Below the pieces are notes generated by a model. That model saw only the letters and a program-made list of their open reading frames with translations. It did not search any database and had not been told where the DNA came from. The translations under genes and the position numbers were made by a program. 23,680 bases of DNA from Funneliformis mosseae (Eukaryota; Glomeromycota; Glomeromycetes; Glomerales; Glomeraceae). The stretch lies in NCBI GenBank assembly GCA_910592005.1, contig CAJVPP010000998.1:1-23680 (forward strand), in the 5' to 3' direction. Positions within the stretch are counted from its first letter, which is position 1; each line of letters starts with the position of its first letter. Positions 10,312-18,899 of this stretch are shown here, in pieces.

Positions 10312-11054
10312 ACTTCTTTTCGTGTTTTTCAAAAAATTTCGCCCGAATTTCCTCAGATTATCTTAATCATCATTTCCCAAAATAGAAAATTTAAGAATAG
10401 ATTAGAGTTTTTTTTTTAATTAACGTTAAGGAGATTTTGTATATCAATCGTATCAATATATAAGGTCTTTGCGCAATATATCTTTTAAAATTAATATCAA
10501 AGAACCCTTGACTTTTTATACATTATTGCATAATCTTAATAATTGAACCTAAACAAAAAAGAATGAAGCTTTTTGAAAATTGTTTGTGCGTTGCATAGTA
10601 CATTACATTTTGCTTGTTTGTAATTCTATTGTCCTCCCCGCGTGTTTAAACAACAATTTACAATCCTATCTTTTCTTTTTAAAAAAATTAAAGTTTTTTT
10701 TTAAATTCAAAAGATTTTATTTATTTATTTATTTTATTTCTTTTGTTAATTCTGTGGCACATGAAAAAAAAATCGGGCCGTATAAAGAAAAAATCCCGCC
10801 ATATAAGTGTCATATTCTGCATGTCGGATGCAATTCCCTGCGAATGTGACCATGAATGTAATTATATAATTGTTTTTATATATTTATCATACAAAAAGAA
10901 AAAATCTAGTAAATATATTTTATTTTATACTGTATTTAAAAGTTACACAATAGTAGTTATTTTTTTTTATTTGCATAATAGATACATTAACCAATGTTGA
11001 TCGCACCCTTGTATTTCAACAATAAATAAATAGTTGTGATAAGTACTTGTTAAG

Positions 11055-11116
11055 TTATAAAAAGGGCAAGATATCCCCTCAATGGTCAATTAAAAAATTT
11101 TCGACTTTATAAAAAG
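11055..11116 (+). promoter_or_regulatory. Duplicated TATA-like element upstream of the first BTB gene
   Basis: The 10-mer TTATAAAAAG occurs twice, at 11055-11064 and 11107-11116. The second copy sits in a near-palindrome (GACTTTATAAAAAGTC). Both lie 150-210 bp before the chosen ATG at 11267 and could act as alternative TATA boxes. Transcription start is not visible from sequence. Confidence 0.4.
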
Positions 11117-11266
11117 TCACAAGTTTTAAATTTTTCTTCATTTTTTTTTTTCTTCATTGGTTTTTGTATTATTATTATAATTATTATTTTGCAATTTTTC
11201 TTTCATATGTCTACTTTTTTTTTTGCACGATCACTATTTAATCACATCAATCACCTCTTAAATAAC

Positions 11267-13117
11267 ATGACTAACAAGTTCGAATACTATGAAAATTTAT
11301 CAGATGCTGATGTTATAATTCAAGCAGGAGATCATTGTAATTTCAAAACATTCTCGGCACACTCCGAGTTATTAAAAGACAAATCGCCATATTTTCGTGT
11401 TGCTTTATCATCGACGTGGGCCAAAAAAGAAGATGGAAAGATCATTTTAAAGAAACCAAATGTTTCACCAACAGTTTTTCGTATCATATTAGAGTGAGTG
11501 TCATTTTTCTAATTTATTGATGTCACTAAACCGCAAGTTTTTTTTTTGCAATCCAAATTAAAATTTTTTTTTTTCCCAAAGATATTTTTATACGGGAAAT
11601 TTACCTCTGGATCAACACGATGGGTTAACGATACTTGATCTGTTGATAGCATCCGATGAACTCTTAATCGTACATGATTTACTCGGTCTCATACAAGACC
11701 ATTTGATCAACGTAAAAACCGAATGGTTAAAGGTGAACTTTTCAACAGTTTTACACGTGGTGTTTGAAAGAGAAGCTTGTAAAGATTTACAAGATTATTG
11801 TATGGATAAGATTTGTTGGAATCCGAAAATAATTTTTGATGATGCACAAGTCTTAAAATTTGAGGAGTACGTTCTTGTATCATTATTAAAACATGATAAT
11901 TTACAAATTGAAGAGATTGAACTATGGGATTACTTAATTAAATGGGGTATAGCTCAATTAGGAAAACAGAGAGAATATTTAGAGGAAGATGAGGATGAAC
12001 CTCCTTCCCCCCCCTTAAATGATATCAACGATTTATCGAAATGGGATGAGCGAGATTTACAAGATTTAGGAGAAATATTAAAAGATTGTATACCATTAAT
12101 TAGATTTTCTGAATTTTCCAGAGGGGAATTCTATGATAAAATTTGGCCTTTAAAAGATATTTTGCCTTTAGAATTAAAACAAGACATTTCGTTATTTCAT
12201 AAAAATCTTGAAATTTTACCCAAATCACTTTTATCCCCAAGGAAACCCATAATCTCAATTAATTCAAATATTATTAAACCACAACAAGCTTCCAAAATCC
12301 CTGATTGGATTAATGATCAAGATCATGTACAATTAAATTCACGATTTAATACGGATAGGGTCAGATATGAATTTAAATTATTATTAAGAGGGAGTAGGGA
12401 TGGGTTCACCCCGAAAATATTTCATGAAAAATGTGATCATAAAGGTCCAAACGTTGTCGTATTAAAAATTCGTGGATCGGGACAAATTATCGGTGGGTAT
12501 AATCCTCTCGGTTGGAGAAGTTTAAAAACCAGACGTTGGCAGTACACAAAAGATAGTTTTCTATTTTCTTTTGGTAAACATGGAAATCCAGAAGATGCGA
12601 TATTAAGTCGAATCACCCCTTCATATGAGGCCATCTACGATGATCCTTCGTTTGGTCCTTGTTTTGGTAAGACTGATTTAGATATGAGGAGACAATTTAA
12701 TGAAGAAAATTGTTCTGCTAAACAACAATGTTATAAACAATCAATTGCCGATACTTCGAAATTTGCCGTGGATGATTATGAAGTATTTCAGGTTTTACGT
12801 CATACCGTAAGTATTGGTAATAAATTCCTATGGAATGAAAATGTAATGTGATATTGATAAAGACAAGGCACGTTTCTTTTTTTTTTTGTAGCCACATTTG
12901 AACAATTTCTGACCTGTTATTTAAATAGATATATATACACAAATTCATTTTATTAATTTTATTCTAATTTTTTTTTTTTTTACTTCAGTCGGGATTCCTT
13001 ACAAATCCACAGAGCCAAGTTCCGCTAGCCGAACTTCCAAGTGAGACAGGATTTCCGCAAGAGTACCCATCATATGATAACGATTCTGAGTTTGATGTTT
13101 TTGATTTTTATGAATAG
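11267..13117 (+). CDS. BTB-BACK-TLDc domain protein, 526 aa, 3 exons
   Basis: Likely a Cullin-3 ubiquitin-ligase adaptor-type protein. BTB domains bind Cul3, and the TLDc domain's role here is unknown. Exons: 11267-11493, 11582-12806, 12989-13117. BTB is at about 10-105 (SDADVIIQAG, FSAHSELL, SPYFRVAL, then YFYTGNL across the first junction). BACK-like helices follow to about 250, including LQIEEIELWDYLIKWGIAQL and an acidic-proline insert EDEDEPPSPP. TLDc is at about 300-480 (LLRGSRDGFTPKIFHEKC, IIGGYNPLGW, FLFSFG, FGKTDLDM, FAVDDYEVFQV). The third exon adds 42 mostly acidic residues ending FDVFDFYE; without it the protein would stop at TGA 12849-12851. Start 11267 (MTNKF) was chosen because related proteins begin this way; in-frame ATGs at 11189 and 11207 would add a low-complexity leader. 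Confidence 0.87.
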
Positions 13118-14662
13118 AAACCGAACAATTTTCATGTATTTTTTTTCAATCAATTACTATTTTTTTTATTTTATCGCTGGCGTATTATGCATTTATATAA
13201 TTTTCATTAAAAAAAAAAATAAAAACAAAAAAAAAAAGATTGAGCATAGATTATATTTTCTTATCACAATTGGAGAAATTAGAATTAGACAAACATCATA
13301 TTTACTTTTTAAAATAAAAAAAAAAACTTTCATTTGGAATTTTCGTAAAAAAAAAATTTTTTTTTTCTTTCGGTAAGCGCGTAGTTTCACCAGAGTCTTT
13401 TTTGTGTAAATTTATCGGGATTTTTCGTAAATTTTTATGCAAAACATTAATGTCAGGGGCTTTGCTCCAACTTTTCCCCCAAAATAACGTTTTTAAGATT
13501 AAAGTTTCACGTTAAAAACATCAATTGTTATGTTTATTTTCTTACGCCATGTTACTAATGTTTTTTTTTTGTTATTAAATTTTGATTTTTACAGGCCCAA
13601 ATCTATTTTTTAGCTGATGACAAAAAAAAATAAAAAAAAAGGAAACGGTCCCCCTTTTTTATTTTATTTTATTATATTTATTTTTTTTTTTTTTGAATAA
13701 CCTAGAATAATATAAAAATCGTAGTCCGTTTTATCTTCCATGAAACGTGACGTGATTAGATAATCCGGAATCATTGTTTTGAGAATAATATGTCCAACAT
13801 GAAACAGGATTTCATTTTCAAAAAAAAAAAAAAAAATATGTTGGTTATTTTCTCATCATGATTTCTTCCACATACTCTAGGAAGTTTTACCACTTTTACA
13901 ATAGAACAAAATTTTATTCGCTCTACTTTTAAATAATTGGATAGTACCCATGGAATTATGATAAAATCACGCGTTTCAGCTTCACATTTGATGAATGAAT
14001 GCATGATCATAACCCAATTACTTGGTTTCCCTAATTAATAACTTGTCAAAATAAAAAATTGTAACCAATGAAATGAAATATATGGAATCCAATACATTAT
14101 TGAAGAAAATAATATGGAATTTCGGTACAGGAGGCTAATAAAAAAAAAGAATGGATCCAATTCGCTAAGCAGGTTGAATTAATAAAAATTTCCTTTTTAA
14201 CATAATACGTTTTATTGATTAAGAAACTGCGCCGCATAAAATCGGAATAGAACTGCGCCGTAACAATTTTTATAAGCTGACCATAACCGATTTAGCGTTT
14301 ATGTCCGGACCATATTAAATTTCGAAAAAAAAAATTTTTCGTTATATTCGATTTTATATGTTCTCACTCAACAAGTGGGGAAAATGAAATTCCTCGTTTT
14401 GCAATATATATCGGTACCTGTAAGATTGTGCAATAAAAAATTCTAATGTTCTTGGAAAGGCTCTTTATATTAATAAAATCTAAATAAATATATTTATATT
14501 TCATTAAATTATAAAAAACCACAAAAATATCGTTGTAATCAAGGATCTTTTCACAATTCACCAAATCCGGCTAGAATAATGGACAAAAAAAAAAACCTCT
14601 TTAAACCTTAAAAAAAAAAAAATTTCTTTTTGGGACCACTTTTCTTCACAAACTAAAAAAAA
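13118..14662. other. Intergenic stretch upstream of the sterol reductase
   Basis: No gene is recognised. Long A and T runs occur at about 13130-13380 and 13600-13700. A small stem, GTTTTTAA ... TTAAAAAC, is at 13489-13519. ACGCGT occurs at 13969-13974. Two copies of AACTGCGCCG lie at 14225-14234 and 14251-14260, about 400 bp before the reductase start. A 79-codon minus-strand frame at 13771-14010 has no family resemblance and a poly-Phe segment, so I do not call it a gene. Confidence 0.55.
14225..14260 (+). repeat. 10-bp direct repeat AACTGCGCCG
   Basis: Two exact copies, 26 bp start to start, lie in the upstream region of the sterol reductase. The core CTGCGCC also appears at about 45-51 and, reversed, at about 7263-7269 upstream of the methyltransferase. 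G/C-rich words repeated in AT-rich promoters can be protein-binding sites; no factor is proposed. Confidence 0.35.
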
Positions 14663-16407
14663 ATGCCCTCGAAAGCTATACACAACCCAAAAACGACAGA
14701 ATATGAGTTTTTGGGACCAATTGGAGCATCCTTAATGATGACAACACTTCCGACCTTAGTATATTTATTACACCTAGGTTGTCAACCTGAAGGGTGTCCA
14801 ACCGTTTCATTAATTGAACAACTTTTAAATCCACAGCAACTCGTGCAATTTTTTTCCGCAGAAAATATCGTTTCTTTATTTGATTTACAAGCTTCTATAG
14901 CTTTTTTGGGATATCTGATTTACCTTATTCTTGCGTGGTATCTCATTCCTGGAAGATGGGTTGAAGGAACTCAACTTCGAAATGGAAGAAAGTTAAAATA
15001 TAAAGAAAATGGATTTCGTAGCATGTTATTAACGCTTTGTATAATTGGATGTACGATATTAATTAAAGGACATGAACCTTTATTATTTATTTTTGATCAT
15101 TTTATTGGATTAATGTCATGTTCTATAATCGTTTCCTTTTTGGTCGCTATTTATGTTTACTTGATTTCCTTTCAAGAAGGAAAATTGTTAGCCCTCGGAG
15201 GGAATTCCGGAAACATAATTTATGATGTAAGATCTCATTAACATATGTCAATCCATTTAAGAGTTAAAAAAAAATTTAACTTTGTTTGTGTATGATAAAG
15301 TTTATGATAGGTAGGGAACTGAATCCCCGAATAGGGAATTTTGATATAAAATATTTTGTAGAATTAAGACCCGGGATAACCGGATGGATAATCATTAATA
15401 TTGCGATGGCGGCAAAACAATATCACGAACTTGGTTATATTACCTTGGGAATGATTTTGGTAATAACCTTTCAAGGATGGTATTGCATTGACTCGGTATA
15501 TAATGAAGTAAGTTCCTACCAAAAGATTTACCAAAATTTTTTTAAAAATTAAATTATCTAATATAATAATATTTTAGCCAGCAGTTTTGACCACAATGGA
15601 TATAACAACGGATGGATTCGGATGGATGTTATCATTTGGCAACATTACTTGGTTAGCATTTCTTTATCCCTTGCAAGCAAGATATTTAGCTTTAAGGCCA
15701 AATCATCTTTCTTGGATGGAAATTGTCATTATTTTATCTCTTCAAGCTATCGGTTACGGTATTTTTAGAGGCGCTAATAATGAAAAGAATGCGTTTAGAA
15801 ATAATGCAAATGATCCAAAACTTAAATGTTGGTATAAAGGGAATAAAGGGTTTGATTTATTTATTTTTAAATAATTTAATCATAAACTTTATTATAGATC
15901 TAAAATATATGACAACCGAATCTGGATCAAAATTAATCATTTCAAGTTGGTGGGGTAAAGCAAGGCATATTAATTATTTAGGTTTGTTCCTTTATCAAGT
16001 AAATGATAAGATCAACCATTCAAAGACATAATTATTAAATAATTCCTCTCTCTCTATAACTTAGGTGATTGGATCATGGCGTGGGCTTGGTGCTTGCCTT
16101 GTGGTAAGTTATTAATGAATCTAATTGAATCATTTCAAACTTATCTAATTAAAGCTTGTTAACCAAATTCTTGCAGGATTTGATGACATATTTCCATATT
16201 TTTATGTAATATATTTTGCGGTATTACTTGTTCACAGAGAGTTAAGAGATGAAGAAAAGTGTAAAAAGAAATATAAAAAAGATTGGGATAGATATTGCAA
16301 CATTGTTAGATATAAAATTATACCTGGTAAATAATTATACTTTTTTCATATAATTTGTTTGTAAAATTACTAATATGTTATTATATATATATATAGGTAT
16401 TTATTAA
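14663..16407 (+). CDS. ERG24: Delta(14)-sterol reductase (ERG24/LBR family), 434 aa, 7 exons
   Basis: NADPH-dependent membrane enzyme of the endoplasmic reticulum that reduces the C14-C15 double bond left by lanosterol 14-demethylation. Exons: 14663-15226, 15301-15507, 15578-15827, 15898-15981, 16065-16103, 16177-16326, 16397-16407, in frame at 1305 nt. About nine hydrophobic segments are seen. Family marks: EFLGPIGA at the N-terminus, [10 protein letters not shown] running into [12 protein letters not shown] (179-200), [63 protein letters not shown], and the C-terminal [13 protein letters not shown] to IIPGIY. The GRELNPR and TTMDI text points to ERG24 rather than ERG4. Odd points: the usual Pro after RH in RHPNYLG is Ile here; the donor of intron 3 is GTTGGT; the last exon codes only GIY and stop. 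The reductase ends 141 bp from the convergent BTB gene. Confidence 0.92.
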
Positions 16408-16548
16408 TAATGTTATAGATCTTTTAATTTAATAAAAATTTTTTATTAACCAATAAATAAATCATAAACTTATTATTCTCGGAATGTTAAATATCATTCA
16501 TGGTAAAAAATACATACGAAAAATGAATCTTATAAATTAAAAATGCTT
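16408..16548. terminator. Shared 3' intergenic region of convergent genes
   Basis: These 141 bp separate the stop codons of the sterol reductase (+) and the second BTB gene (-). AATAAA-like words occur at about 16432 (AATAAAAATT) and 16453-16461 on the plus strand, so polyadenylation signals for the reductase are plausible. With so little space the two transcripts may overlap at their 3' ends. Confidence 0.4.
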
Positions 16549-18177
16549 TCACTTTTTGAAGATTTGAAATATTTCATATTCGTCAACACAAAAACCACTT
16601 TCATCATCTCTAATTTTATCCATGTAATACTGTTGAATACATGAACAATTCAAAGGTGAATTAAAATTTTTACCCATAAATAAATCCGTTTTACCAAATT
16701 GAGGACCGGTATCTTGAGAGATACAAAAAGCTTTAGAAGTATGATTCGGATCAATTCTACTCAATTTCGATTTGGATTCTAAATTTTTTAATTCCATCTT
16801 AAAATTTATTTTATTATGTTTCATCCAAGAGAGGTTATTCTTATTTGTCAAAGAAATCGATTCACGTGGGAAAGAAAATATAAAAGAAGATTGTTCATAT
16901 CTCCAAAAATCACTCGAGTCCCTCCACCTATCATGTTCAAAACTCCAAGGATTATATCCACCAATCAATTCACCAGTATCTTTAACTCTCATGACGACGA
17001 TGGTATTTTCTAAACGTTCGAATTTATTATGAAATATATCGGCGGTAAAACCATCTAACGTGCCTCTAATTTTTAATTCAAATCTTAAAGTTGAATAACT
17101 ATAAAGTTCCGATGATTTATTAATCCAATTACAAATTAGTGAAAAATGTTTTAACTTTAATAAAGCAGAATCAAACAGTCCGGTTCTAATAGGAGCAAGT
17201 TGCTTCCGTGAAAGGGTCGGATTAATATAATACCATAACGTTTGCTCATAAATATCCTGTTGAATGAATTCTTTAAATGGTTTGACATTTTCATGAAACT
17301 CTTTATAAGTAATATGATGAAATCTAATAAAAGGTGTAAATTCTTTAAGCATTTTCGAAAAATTGGATTTGGTCTTCCTTGACCATCTATTTATGTCATC
17401 TTTATTAAATTGGGATTTTTGACCTCCATTCAGATTAGGTTGATTTATACACCATATAATTACAACCCTCCAAATATCAATTTCTTCCAGGAACAAATCA
17501 TCTCGCTTAATCATGTCTTTAAGGGGATTCAATAATAATCGGGTAAAATCGGTTGATTCAAATATTGATTGAGGGTCTTTATCGATTTTCGTTAAACAGA
17601 ACTCTTGAAGTTGGTTCCATAAGGTATGTTTAAATGATATATGAAGAATATGTGAAAAATTTTGTGATAAATACATTGAATGAAATTTAATTAGACCCGT
17701 TTCAATGTGGGAACATAACTCGTGAAGAATGAATTCATCCGATGCCACAAGAATTTCTATCAGAAAATCCGGTGATTTTTTATCGAATGAAAGGGTCCCG
17801 GTATAAAGATATCTAACATGGGAAATTTTTTTTTTTTTTTTTATACACGAGGGTTAGATCGTTTCGGTTAAAATATGCATGCATGCGTGTGAAGGGTTCA
17901 AGTTAAATGCTTACTTTAAGATGACCTCAAAAACCTCAGGTTTAATATTCGGTTTCTCAATAAAGAATGACCCATCATCATCTTTTTTACACCAACCTCT
18001 TTTAAAAGCGGTATGAAAATAAGGACATATGACACGTAAAATGTATAAATGCGCTTTAAACAATCTTTTATTAGGTTCTTGTCCTATAATTAATTTCACA
18101 TTATAATCATCCACGTCATCATCGAGCAATTTCCCAAGTTTTTCCGAAAACTTCGTGATCAATTCAATATCGTCCAT
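16549..18177 (-). CDS. BTB-BACK-TLDc domain protein, 508 aa, 2 exons
   Basis: Paralogue-type relative of the gene at 11267-13117 and again a putative Cul3 adaptor with unknown targets. Exons: 17915-18177 and 16549-17812, separated by a 102 nt intron; total 1527 nt. The start ATG at 18175-18177 gives MDDIELITKFSEKL; an upstream in-frame start would add a hydrophobic poly-Phe leader unlike the family. BTB is at about 20-115 (DDYNVKLIIGQEPNKRLFKAH, PYFHTAF, IEKPNIKPEVFEVILK, YLYTGTL). BACK-like helices follow (LFLEEIDIWRVVIIWCINQ). TLDc is at about 309-507 (IRGTLDGFTADIFHNKF, LIGGYNPW, SFIFSFPR, FGKTDLFMG, CVDEYEIFQIF). A Lys/Asn-rich insert of about 25-30 residues (about 403-438) lies between the FSF strand and LSRI, where the other copy has about eight. 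The intron splits a codon at the same place and phase in both genes. Confidence 0.87.
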
Positions 18178-18716
18178 TTTCGATTTGATGATAAAAAAAA
18201 AAATCGCGGGGTTTAGCAAAGAAAATCAAATCTTTTTTACGATGGAATATTTATGAGATTTTTTTTTTTTTTTAGCCCGTTTCAAACCTATTCGGTCTTA
18301 AATAACGCTCCGGAGTTCGGATTCATTGTGTGTGGAATTTTGCCAAATTTGTTTGTGAAAGAATTTGTCGAAAAATTATCATTCCACGACAACTGCGATA
18401 CCCCAAATTATTTGTTGAATTTTGATTGGTTTATTCGGAAACTCGGAATTGCGATATTCGAGTAATGAAAAAAAGGAAAAAAAAAAAAAAAAAAAAACCA
18501 ATTTGAAAATGACACGCGTCTTATTACAATAACCCATATAGTCACACCCAAAATAAAAATAAAAATGATGATTATACAAAAGTTATATGATTATTGAAAG
18601 TTTGATGTAAAGCCATCTTATTCAATGAAGAAAAAAATTTTTTTTTAAAAAAAATTATCCAAAGGTACAATTTGTATTGTAATCATTATTACATTAACAA
18701 TATTTGATTGTAATAT
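18178..18716. other. Upstream region of second BTB gene with unassigned open stretch
   Basis: This is the 5' flank of the minus-strand BTB gene. It has poly-T at about 18260-18274, an unexplained GC-richer open stretch at 18276-18465, poly-A at about 18477-18497 and ACGCGT at 18514-18519. No TATA box can be placed with confidence. Confidence 0.45.
18276..18465 (+). other. Unassigned open frame following an acceptor-like T-tract and AG
   Basis: A T run and TAG are followed by about 62 open codons beginning PFQTYSVLNN and ending in an IAIFE-TAA tail. Composition is clearly richer in G+C than its surroundings, with several CpGs. It resembles a terminal exon, but no upstream exon on this strand is found before the BTB gene, and I do not recognise the protein. 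It may instead be 5' leader or promoter DNA of the minus-strand BTB gene. Confidence 0.25.
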
Positions 18717-18870
18717 GGGGTCTTTGCAATAGAAAGGGAGGAAACTCCAAAAAAATTAAAATTTTAGTTTATAAGCCAAAAATGTTCTAAATACTATAAT
18801 TTGTTCAGATTTATTATTAACTCATTTTTTATTTTTTTTTGAGTTTCCTCCCTTTCTATTGCAAAGGCCT
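18717..18870. mobile_element. Small MITE-like element with terminal inverted repeats
   Basis: A perfect 26-bp inverted repeat (18722-18747 and 18841-18866) begins CTTTGCAATAGAAAGGGAGG and ends at GAAACTC. Outside it the arms stay similar (GGGGT versus AGGC), and inside they continue as A-rich text against T-rich text. A 93-bp AT-rich core lies between the arms, with no coding capacity. TAT is found directly at both ends (18714-18716 and 18871-18873), compatible with a 3-bp target duplication, although TAT is common here. The total of about 154 bp fits a miniature inverted-repeat transposable element. The superfamily is not determined. Confidence 0.7.
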
Positions 18871-18899
18871 TATATAATTATAATTTTATTATTTGTTTT

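Larger units (their letters stand above)
9082..11054. other. Long intergenic stretch between methyltransferase and first BTB gene
   Basis: There is no convincing complete gene. 9082-9600 is AT-rich 3' flank with homopolymers. 9600-10030 is richer in G+C and holds the palindrome TCACGTGA (9735-9742), an interrupted palindrome at 9799-9822 and a coding-like open frame at 9836-10039. 10200-10320 holds three ACGCGT hexamers. 10380-11050 is again AT-rich with homopolymers and short meaningless open frames. Confidence 0.6.

Noticed and set aside
10580..11000. Two overlapping plus-strand frames of 85-89 codons
   Set aside because: They consist largely of Phe, Lys, Ile and Tyr from homopolymer DNA and resemble no family.
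12437..12948. Minus-strand open frames over the first BTB gene
   Set aside because: They are antisense to the TLDc coding exon and show no domain or start context of their own.
13041..13390. Open frames on both strands downstream of the first BTB gene
   Set aside because: The plus-strand frame is out of phase with the third exon, and both frames are mostly Lys/Phe runs from A and T tracts.
13771..14010. Minus-strand 79-codon frame
   Set aside because: The first 57 codons look fairly protein-like, but a poly-Phe run follows and there is no recognisable family or promoter context, so support is too weak to call a gene.
15723..16031. Alternative plus-strand frame across exons 3-4 of the sterol reductase
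   Set aside because: It is a different frame from the conserved one in exon 3 and reads through an intron; the exon chain with family motifs explains the region.
16772..17032. Plus-strand open frames over the second BTB gene
   Set aside because: They are antisense shadows of the TLDc part of the minus-strand gene.
11267..18177. A functional gene cluster linking BTB proteins and sterol synthesis
   Set aside because: Adjacency alone does not show joint function; BTB-TLDc genes are abundant in such genomes and could lie beside any gene.
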